64,000 nucleotides of DNA. Origin: Staphylotrichum longicolle (lineage: Eukaryota; Ascomycota; Sordariomycetes; Sordariales; Chaetomiaceae). A program made the position numbers and the translations under genes. Below, in pieces: positions 56,713 through 64,000 of this stretch; the stretch's first letter is position 1; every line of letters starts with the position of its first letter. Under the pieces are notes generated by a model. It made no database searches. It had not been told where the DNA came from and saw only the letters and a program-made list of their open reading frames with translations. The stretch spans positions 2,480,001 through 2,544,000 of the forward strand of contig JAHCVI010000002.1 in the NCBI GenBank assembly GCA_019096155.1. The letters run 5' to 3'.

Positions 56713-57399
56713 GGTGTGCTGTGGTTGTGGTTGCTGTCGACGATGTTCGTGGTGGATGTGTGGAACTGGAGCTTGTCCATTGATGCAAGACTGCAACTTT
56801 CCCCGAAATTTTTGGCGGTGGCAGGCGGCAGTTCCGTGCCCCGCAGACTTTAGCGCAGCCTTGGCGTCTACAAGCTCCCTTGATTTCAGAGCACTAAGTT
56901 AACCCTGAACTGCATCAAGGTTTCTCCCTTTGCGTTTACTCCCTGGGTCATCATATCCTTGAATGTAAGCCATCAAACCATTGCAAGTTCCTTAAACACG
57001 GTCCGTGTTTACTACGAAAACTAAGCACGGCATATGCGCTCTGCAAACTCAGAGTTTAAATTGGCTGGCGCAAGTTCAATCAGAGGTATACAGAATAATT
57101 ACCTGGTCAAGCTAAAATTCTCATGCAAACACTGAAAACGAATGCAAATCATCGACGGAACGTCTGCCTCCTTGAACAGTATTGCGTATCGTCTGCAAAC
57201 AAGGGAACGCTTGGTCTCGTTGGAATAGTTAGCTCAAGCGACCATCATTGCCATGCTCTCTTCCTTGCCCAGCCAAGTGTCTCTGGGCGTTCTAGATTCT
57301 ACAGAGGATCAGCCTTGGCCTCATAATAAGGCGCTTCGAAGAAAAGGTTGATCGAGAGTGAAGAGTTTGACATGTCTGATAATTGGCTTGTCGTCTTAC
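56713..57399. other. Intergenic region (0.69 kb)
   Basis: This is the upstream region of RRP15 and the flank of the decayed CmcJ-like gene, AT-richer than the surroundings. No gene was seen. Confidence 0.4.
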
Positions 57400-57921
57400 G
57401 TATACCCGGAGACTCGCCACCATCTCCTTTCCGTCGGCGTCGGTCCCGAGATCTTCAAAAGCGTGTAAAATCTACGCCGATGAAATCTCCCTCCCGTTGG
57501 AACCGACACACATTGGCGAGCTGTCAATCTTCTCCATCCTGCGCAGTCTCTCGCCAACCAACTAAAAGCCGACTCCCCAAGACCTACGCCGACCCGGCAA
57601 CGGTTAACCATGAGAGAGATCTCATGGTCGTTTGACGAGGTCTTTCACGCCGTCGCCAACGAGGTGTTTCAAGTTCGCTGGAACCCTCACCACAAAATGT
57701 ACTAGATGCCTGACCAACTCGAATCAGAAGTCGCCATCTTCAACACCTTTGACTCGGAAAACGGTCAGAGCCTGGCTGTGCCGTACTGTTCGTTTGACAT
57801 GGGCGATGTGGAAGGGTCCGCGGTGCCGAAGCAGAGCATAGAAGTAAGGGCGTTTATTTTCCACGGATTCAGCAAGAAGCCTGTCTGGGCTCAAGCAGTA
57901 CAAGGCAGAAAGACGTATTGA
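57400..57921 (+). pseudogene. Decayed CmcJ/NvfI (GA4-desaturase-like) family gene
   Basis: Fragments of the family are readable but broken. ISLP (one frame) is followed in another frame by VGTDTHWRAVNLLHPAQSLA, then ISWSFDEVFHAVANEVFQVR-WNPHHKMY. An in-frame TAG at 57703-57705 interrupts it; PDQLESEVAIFNTFDSENGQ and PKQSIEVRAFIFHGF, the family C-terminal signature, follow up to TGA 57919-57921. The N-terminal catalytic part is missing or unreadable. The family contains 2-oxoglutarate/Fe-type oxidoreductases of secondary metabolism (CmcJ, NvfI). Assignment rests on the C-terminal motif, and the gene is clearly not functional as read. Confidence 0.6.
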
Positions 57922-58144
57922 TCCAGTCTGTGTCTAAATCCAACTCTCAAATGGTACTTATTAATATCGTATTCTGAAAATATGTCCATGCCCGTAAGTT
58001 GTTGAAGTTACCCACCATGAGCTAAATACAGCTATATGCAAAGCGAGCCAAACGTGTATCCAATACCTACCAAAACCAACCCAAAACCCACATCCCTCAT
58101 CAGCTCCAGTATAACCACAGCTCAAATCAACCTCGGACAAGCCC

Positions 58145-59470
58145 TCATCGCCCCTCCCAGCTGACCTCCTCCCGCGGAATCACCCCGTCCTCCACCGCCC
58201 TCCACACAGCCGGAAACACCGCCCGCGCATAGTTGCTCTTGCGCTCCAGCACGTACCGCACATCAATGTCCCTGCCCTCCCCCAGGAACCCCTGCACCCC
58301 GTTATCGAACGCATGCAGCACGTACGAGCTCGAAAAGTCCAGCTCCCCTTTTTCCTTCTTGCCCTTGCGGCCCATCTCGCGCTGCTTCATCCACGCGAGC
58401 ACGTCGCCGCACGTGCCCGCCTCTCCCTCGCCGCCGGCGGCCTTGAGCTTGAGGTCCTGCTCGCGCTGCGCGCTGTCGGCGGCCAGCGCCGTGGCCGGGT
58501 CGAGCGTCGGCTGGAAGAGGTTGTGCTGGTCCTCGGTCTGCCAGCCGATGGGGCTGAAGGCATGCGGCTGCAGGATGAGGACCTCGTGCGGCAGCGCCGC
58601 GAGCCGGTTGCCCAGGTCGGTGAGCAGCCGGATCGAGGCCGTGTCCCACCCGCCGTCGAAGAATTCGTGGGCGGAGTGGTAGAAGATGGTCCTAGGTAAG
58701 GGGGGTTAGTTTACGGTTATGAGTTGGGAGGGGAGGGGGGTGGGGGGTGCGTACATGAGATTGCTCTGTGGCGCGGCCATCATGACGCCGTTGTTGAGCC
58801 GGTTGGCTACCCAAATGGACAGGCCGAGCTGCTGGCCGACGACGGCGCGGAAGCCGCTGGTGCGCAGGTCGGCAATGTCGCGGAGCGGGATGGCGTCGGT
58901 GTCGAGGTAGACGCCGCCGAACTCGCGGAGGATGGACAGCCGGAGGAAATCGGCCTTGTGCTCGGTCCGCTCTATCTTGACGCCCTTGTTGGTGGCGAGG
59001 GGCGCCACGACGTGGTTGAACTCTAGGTTGGGGATGGCGAGGATGCGGCGCGTCCAGGGGGTGCCCGAGTCTCTCGCCCGCGAGATGACTTCGGGTGCGG
59101 CGTCTGTGTGGATGTAGATGCGGTCGGGGTGCCAGAAGAGGTGTGCTGAGTAGATGGAAACGAAGAACTTGAAACCGAGACGGAGTTCGGCCGGGTCTTT
59201 CAACAGCCAAACGTAGTGGACCAGGTTTGGGATGACGGGGTTCTGCTTGACAGCTTTGCCGGGGCTGTCATCACAGACGCTGTCGGCGACGGAGATGAAA
59301 GAAAAGGTCGGGTAGTTCACGCGCGTGCCCCATATCAGATAGCGGCCGCCTATCATGAATACCAGGACGACCACGAGGCTGATAAACAGCCAGACCAGTC
59401 GCGATTTTGAGCATATCCTAGACACCTTGGAGGGCTTTGGTAACCTGCCGAGAAGCGAGTATCTGTACAT
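58145..59470 (-). CDS. DXD-containing glycosyltransferase (GT32/Och1-like)
   Basis: Exons 59470-58755 and 58691-58145 (63-nt intron, GTACGC..ACTAACC..CTAG) give 420 residues. The codon at 59593 is TTG, so the first ATG in frame, 59470, is taken as the start. A type II membrane anchor (LVWLFISLVVVLVFMIGG, about 25-42) precedes the catalytic domain: PNLVHYVWLLKDP, HKADFLRLSILREFGGVYLD-TDAI with DXD at about 190-192, then NGVMMAAPQSNLMTIFYHSA and PHAFSPIGW. This is the sugar-binding DXD family (Och1/Sur1-like), acting in the Golgi. The acceptor is unknown; it could be an N-glycan or a glycolipid. Confidence 0.9.
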
Positions 59471-60089
59471 GTCGGACACTGGAAGGGGAACAGTCTGTCG
59501 ACCGAGAACGGCCACAAAGATCAAGTACACAAAAAGATACAAAAAAAGAATAGGGCAAGGGGAACGCGCTTGAATGACCTGGCTCACGCTCAAACGGTCG
59601 TGGTTTTTGAAGTCATGAACAATGATGAAGCCTAGATCTTGGCTCCAAAATCCGAATCCTTCGAGTCAACCGCTTACGGCACAGCCTCACAGGTCGGCAC
59701 AGTGCATTTTTGATTGGGCAGTCACTGTGTAACATCTCTCTCCCAATGGAGGGCGAACTTGGCAGCGCCCTAGGGCCAATCGCATCTTTCTGCTGGGGAC
59801 CGAGCTGCCAGCAACATATGTTTAATTATGTGCCCACCGTGACCAGACAGCGAATTGCGATCGTACGCGCCTAAACTAACCGGTGGGCTTGTAATCAAAA
59901 CTCTGGTGGTTTGAGTAGGCTGTCGTACCCTACCTGAATTATGGCACCCTGGAAGTGCACGCGCGGTATAAAAACAGCTATAACGTTGACAACCGGCTTG
60001 CCTCGAGCTTGCCTCCCTTCCCTCGGCCCAACTCGCACTGCCCGCCTTGCGTCGTCCTCCGGCCCCTTGAGATGCGGAAGGTCAAAAGT
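59471..60089. other. Intergenic region with a strong plus-strand TATA box
   Basis: This is the promoter region of the glycosyltransferase (minus). A plus-strand TATAAAAA lies at 59967-59974 and points toward the antisense side of the small Cys-rich gene. No convincing plus-strand protein follows (only a 46-codon frame at 60072). Confidence 0.45.
59967..59974 (+). promoter_or_regulatory. TATA box of an unassigned plus-strand transcript
   Basis: TATAAAAA is a near-perfect TATA box about 100 bp upstream of an ATG at 60072. Any transcript would run antisense to the secreted Cys-rich gene at 60090-60404. Confidence 0.35.
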
Positions 60090-60404
60090 TTAGATACAGC
60101 GGTCAATTGTAACCGGCCCACCCTAGATAGAGCATCATCAGCGACTTCACCTCAGCGATTCCAAGCAAACAAAACTTACACTGATAGCAATGCCAATGTT
60201 ACAAGCAGATAACGATGCGTTGCACCCTCGATCCCGCGAGTAGGGGGTACAGGCCAAAGGTGTGAATCCGCAGCACAAGTCCGTCGATGTGGCACCACAT
60301 AAATTCAGAAAGTCCGGAACCACGGGTTCCCTCCTCTCGGCGGCGGATAGGGCGGTGGTGGTCATGGCCAGGGCCAGAATGGCGAAAGTACGGGAAATTT
60401 GCAT
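60090..60404 (-). CDS. Small secreted cysteine-rich protein (85 aa)
   Basis: Exon 60404-60180 (75 codons) and exon 60122-60090 (11 codons including stop) are joined over a 57-nt intron (GTAAGT..ATCTAG); the intron is a multiple of three, so the unspliced frame also stays open for a while. A signal peptide (MQISRTFAILALAMTTTALS) precedes seven cysteines: NLCG, DLCCGF, LACT, GCNAS, SACN and a last one, DRCI, supplied only by exon 2. The C..CC..C spacing recalls hydrophobins, but only seven cysteines are present. It could be a hydrophobin-like or effector-like protein. Confidence 0.6.
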
Positions 60405-61949
60405 CCTGGCTAGGAGAAGTTGCAAATGCTTGAGAAGCCGGGGCTGATATACTCGATGACGGGAATGATTAAGGTGAGTCGAGCTGACTCGATTCGGTGC
60501 TCGCTTTTATCTACGTCTATTGCGAGGTGAATCGGCGTCTTCCAGTTCTCAACGAAAGGTTGATTTAGGGTTGACCGTTTAGCGGAGGGAAAGGACCGCA
60601 CTCAGCTAGCCCAAAGGTTCGGAGCTCTAGGGTGGTTTTTCTTGCAATGTCGGGCAGCTGCCCTTGTCCGGGTCAACGCCGCAACGCATCAAGACTCGTT
60701 GGTTCAAACTCGTCTCCTCCGCCTCACTCTGGCAACCTGCGGTCCGTTCGAAACGCTGTCTGGCCCACTTGAGAGCGACTATCCTAGGTTCGGACAGGAA
60801 CCCCAGGAGTGCGTCAACGAGCGGGCGGGCTGTTGCTACATACCTTATTTCTCCTTTCCTTCCATGTGTAACGTGACTTGATGTTGCCAGTGTCGTTGCT
60901 GTTCTCTTTCATTTCGCTCCGTGTGGAATGTGACTTGATGTCGCCAGTGTCGCTGCTGTTCTTTTTCATTTCGCTCCAACCGAAAACCGAGAACGGACCT
61001 CCGCGACGCCGTCTGGGACGCCTGCGGACTCTCAAGCCGCCCGCACACCATTGTTGACTTGTCTTGGGCTTCCTCTGCCCTTGATGTTGCTAAACTGCAA
61101 CAGCCCCCAATGCCAAAGCCCGCAAATCGGATGGGATTTTGGCATCGGTCCTTCTCTACCATCTGTCTCTGGGAGGTGTGGCGGAAAGGGGGACCGTGAA
61201 CCGCAGGGCAGGTTCCCTGAATCTGAATACCCAAAGCCCTGTGCCTGTCACGGGGTCCGGTGACGTTCAGGTTGCAGGTGCCCGGCAAGTGCGGCGCCAA
61301 AAAAAAAAAGAAGCCGTTGCCACAAAAGCCGGGTTGGTTCATTCCCTTACATTTCCTTTCTCTTTTCTTCGGACCGTTGCGCTGGGTGGATGCACCTCGT
61401 GTGCCAGCAAACCCGCCGTTTGTCAAAATGCAAACGGCATTCTTACTGAATGCTTGCCGCCTGGAAAGGCAAGCAGTGCGATACACACCGGGGGTTCAAT
61501 TGAGCGATGATGAAGTCGAAACTGAGCTCACAACCACATTCCCCTCGAAGCCCTCAGCTCAAGATTCCCACGGGAGGGCTCGGGATAACTCCTCACCCAC
61601 TCCCTCCACCCGACCCTACACCCCTCAATATACCTATCGAGGAAATGACCGAGGCTTGTGCCAACGCCTCGCTGACCACCTTACCGGATGCCCGACTAGT
61701 CCTTGCTTGCCCGAGTGGCAGTTCGCCAGACGGCTCAGGATCCGTCATCATCCCCCTTCCAAGCGGTATTCTGGGCTCACCCGGCTCCCCCGGTTGGTGG
61801 GTGAGCCGGAGCCAAGCGCACAAAGTGCACTTTGAGGAGGGGGCTTACACTGGTTCCCGCACTCGCTTCATGTTCCCCATCGTTCGCTGAGGATATGCTG
61901 CAGAGAAGTCCATCGTCGAAAGGAATACTTACAAATACTTACAACTGAC
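60405..61949. other. Intergenic region (1.5 kb) with tandem duplication
   Basis: No gene is supported. It contains a two-copy 55-57-bp repeat at 60866-60977, an A11 run near 61301 and an unsupported plus frame at 61507-61890 rich in Pro and Ser. Confidence 0.45.
60866..60977. repeat. Tandem duplication of a 55-57-bp unit
   Basis: Copy 1 (60866-60920) and copy 2 (60921-60977) share CGTGACTTGATG, GCCAGTGTCG, TGCTGTTCT and TTTCATTTCGCTCC positions. After alignment, most differences in the shared core are C/T changes. Confidence 0.75.
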
Positions 61950-63360
61950 TTGGGCGCCATTCCGGGATGAAGCAGTCATTGATGTCGAAGGGGAGAGAGC
62001 GTGCCTTGATTGAATGAAGTGTGGCCCACACATCGGCCAGGACATACATGGCCCGTCCTTGATAAGCTGCCATCCCGCCATCTCATTTTGACGAGCGCGT
62101 GCTTCCTCTGTTATTCGACCCACTGCTCTTAGACCCGCTGCTTTTCCACCCGATGTTCTCCGGCAGTGCCGCAGAGGCACTATTCTTCAGAGGAACCGGG
62201 GGGGGGGGGGGGGCGCTCCACTGCTCCCCGATCCGCTGCTCATCGGCGATTCTGTAACCCTCCTCTCTCGGAGCCTCGGCGGGTAACTGTACAATGCACG
62301 TATCGTGCTGTCGCTATACTCCCCTGGATTGCGATCGCTCCTCGGGATTGTTTTCCCCGACACCGTGTCCATGCCCACAACAAAGCCGTTGTTGCCGATG
62401 GCGAGGGCAGCCTTGGTGAGCTTCCCATCCACGACTGTGGCCATGATGGGCCTGCCATCCTCCTTGCCCTGGTACCCGGCGTGGTGTGCTACTGTTGAGA
62501 ATGCCTTGGCAAGCTCCGGCAGCTTCTTCTGCTGCTTCTCTGGGGAAATTCCAGCTTCGTCGAACTGCTTGATTTTGCTATCTGATTTTATATGCTGTAG
62601 CCCGGCTTTGGCGTGGCCCGTTTCTACCTATATGTGAGATGGACGGCCACCGCGCATTGGAAACTCGCTTGTTGTAGGGGTCTTCCAGGCGAGTACAGTG
62701 TCGTCTTCGCTGATCTTGTGGCCGTTCTTTTTTATGGCCTGGACGGCTCGCTTCGTCTGCTTCCTATGTATAAGGCAAGACCCGGCATATCTCTTTCTGG
62801 TGTGCTCCAGGAGCTCACCAGTTGTCAATACAAGCTACAGGTCACTGCGAGCTCTATGCATTCGTCTGTGGTTGAAACAGTCTTGTTGGGAACCCTTTGG
62901 CTTCCCCGAATCTAGCACCAGCAACCCGCTGTACCTCCGTTGGACCCTTTTAGAGAGGCCTGGTCCAGGTGACTCGTCACATTCCTCCTCCGGCCGGTGG
63001 ATGTACACTTCGTCCAGTTCTCCGTCGAGGACCGATACCGTGTTGGCATCTGTGCCACGCCGATGGCCATCCCAAGCGAAACCAACATGAAGACTCGGGC
63101 TACATCTATGAACCCTACCCTCTCGAACCCCCCCACTACCAATTCCGACTGAGGCTTTCCTGCACTCTCTCTCGAAACCCGACCCTCACAAGAGGCTGTC
63201 CTGGGGCAAGCGGATACCCCAGAAACTCGATAGGAGCATTCTGCAGATGCAGCCCCCTGTCGATCTCCTCATCGACTGGGGACTTCACATCATTGAAGCC
63301 CTGAACAAGGTCACTGTCCTCTTGTGCGTCTTGGCAGGGCTGATGGTGAGCGAGCCACAC
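61950..63360 (-). pseudogene. Decayed protein-coding locus, family unknown
   Basis: On the minus strand one reading frame is open from about 63250 to 62187 except for two TAG codons, at 62837-62835 and 62630-62628. It reads, for example, HVGFAWDGHRRGTDANTVSV, ELDEVYIHRPEEE, RAVQAIKKNGHKISEDDTVL, then GHAKAGLQHIKSDSKIKQFD, KKLPELAKAFSTVAHHAGYQ and LTKAALAIGNNGFVVGMDTV. A C16 run (62213-62198) then changes the frame to SGSKSSGSNNRGST and MYVLADVWATLHSIKARSLP. A further protein-like piece lies upstream at 63360-63136 in another frame. No start codon, family or domain is recognised. Both stops could come from CAG by C-to-T change. Confidence 0.55.
62198..62213. repeat. G16 homopolymer
   Basis: Sixteen consecutive G on the plus strand sit at the point where the decayed minus-strand frame shifts. 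The exact length is unreliable in most sequencing methods. Confidence 0.8.
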
Positions 63361-63399
63361 ACAGAGGTTTTAGCCGCAAAATCAATTACAACGAGACAC

Positions 63400-63475
63400 G
63401 CAAGTTCGACTTGGAATATTGCCATATTTAGGCACTCGCAAGTTCGACTTGGCATATTGCCATATTTAGGCACTC
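63400..63475. repeat. Perfect-length 38-bp tandem duplication
   Basis: Two adjacent 38-bp copies (63400-63437 and 63438-63475) share GCAAGTTCGACTTGG, then ATATTGCCATATTTAGGCAC, with a single A/C difference. They lie about 110 bp upstream of the PEBP-like gene start. Confidence 0.9.
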
Positions 63476-63587
63476 GCGGCGCACTCGGTGCTCAACGCAA
63501 AACGGATATATTATGGCAGTTTCCCCCTCGCTGTCTAGTCGTGACTAGGGGTAAGTCACTCATTCCTTCTGTCCTGTCCGGAACAAG

Positions 63588-64000
63588 ATGCGTTTCTCCA
63601 TCGCTCGACTTTCGTCTGCCTTTGTCCTTGCTGGTGTCGCGTTGGCACAGACACCGGCGGGCTTTGTGCCGGAGGTCAAGGACAGGTTGGAGATTATTTT
63701 CGGTCCCAAAGTAGTCGACTCGCCGGGCGCCAGCCTAGCAAAAGCAGGTACGCAATTCCATGGATTCGCGTTGATGAGCAGCAATGGTTGACACATTGAC
63801 CATTGGGCTAGACACCGCAAAGCAGCCGACGCTCGGCACTCGAGATGCGCCTCTGAACGGCACCTCCTACCTGTGGATGATGATTGGTATGTCCCCTCCT
63901 TTCCACCTCGAAAAATGAGACTAAAACTCCCAGATCTCGATGTGTAAATGCACCCCAGACCCCATACACTGCCTACAAGACATCATCCTACACCGCAGTA
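63588..64000 (+). CDS. Secreted PEBP-like protein, 5' part only
   Basis: Exons 63588-63747, 63812-63886 and 63934-63943 are followed by an intron (GTAAAT) that runs off the right edge. The first exon encodes a signal peptide (MRFSIARLSSAFVLAGVALA) and the mature start QTPAGFVPEVKDRLEIIFGP. Exon 2 reads DTAKQPTLGTRDAPLNGTSY-LWMMI and exon 3 starts DLDV, the typical entry to the phosphatidylethanolamine-binding-protein fold, in which D-x-D near this point lines the ligand pocket. Secreted fungal PEBP-like proteins are common; their ligand is unknown. The exon-3 boundary is deduced from phase, because reading on gives an immediate stop. Confidence 0.75.

Noticed and set aside
61507..61890. A 127-codon plus-strand frame
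   Set aside because: Pro/Ser-rich with no signal peptide or motif; nothing supports transcription.
1..64000. tRNA, 5S rRNA and complete transposon search
   Set aside because: Scanning by eye found no convincing tRNA B-box/acceptor pair, 5S sequence, LTR pair or transposase; a dedicated program could still find a short one.

Overview
The window looks like a nuclear chromosome segment of a filamentous ascomycete, most likely a sordariomycete and possibly Sordariales/Chaetomiaceae. The evidence is short (about 49-140 nt) GT..AG introns, many with CTAAC-type branch sites; GC-rich coding regions; long low-complexity linkers; and a gene set typical of such fungi: HapX, two AA9 lytic polysaccharide monooxygenases, a Clr5-domain protein, an Mx-like dynamin, a BIM1-like copper-domain protein, UGO1 and PNS1. 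The species is inferred, not proven. I found no tRNA, rRNA or CRISPR array and no intact transposon.

Layout. 1-3451 (-): 5' part of a large protein running off the left edge. 3452-6731: gene-poor. 6732-8684 (-): iron regulator HapX. 10201-14583: COG2 (+), mitochondrial uL1 (-) and cytosolic glutamyl-tRNA synthetase (+). 14805-18671 (+): SRPK-like kinase and PNS1-type transporter. 18835-23210 (-): 1440-aa VIT/vWA protein, divergent from a nine-exon protein with a STAND-type N-terminus (23607-25988 +). 26447-28006 (-): Gln-rich protein. 28871-29898 (-): BIM1-like protein. 31078-31927 (+): Ser/Thr-rich wall protein. 32385-32828 (+): Gag-like ORF. 33032-33887 (-): small coiled-coil protein. 34230-35230 (+): pICln. 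35797-37265 (+): GT31-like transferase. 37464-37923 (+): AIG2/GGCT-like gene. 38600-41767 (+): dynamin with an FG-rich tail. 43589-45504 (+): Clr5 protein. 46027-51751: AA9, short-chain dehydrogenase and AA9-CBM1. 52467-54139 (-) and 54770-55420 (+): divergent UGO1/YAH1. 55711-56712 (-): RRP15. 57400-57921 (+): decayed CmcJ-like gene. 58145-59470 (-): DXD glycosyltransferase. 60090-60404 (-): small Cys-rich secreted protein. 61950-63360 (-): decayed locus. 63588-64000 (+): start of a secreted PEBP-like gene.

Function. Most genes are unrelated housekeeping genes: translation (GluRS, uL1m, RRP15), Golgi and glycosylation (COG2, GT31-like, GT32-like), mitochondria and Fe-S (UGO1, YAH1), iron (HapX) and snRNP assembly (pICln). 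Secreted or wall proteins cluster loosely at 28.8-32 kb and 46-52 kb. There is no coherent biosynthetic cluster.

Sequence quality matters. Five conserved genes (COG2, uL1m, the GT31-like gene, the AIG2-like gene, UGO1) read correctly only if single-base indels are assumed, about ten in all, several in homopolymers. Neighbouring large genes are clean. Patches of consensus error are the simplest explanation, so breaks in essential genes should not be read as loss of function. The right end, by contrast, looks genuinely decayed: one reading frame there is interrupted by two TAG codons, as C-to-T mutation would produce.
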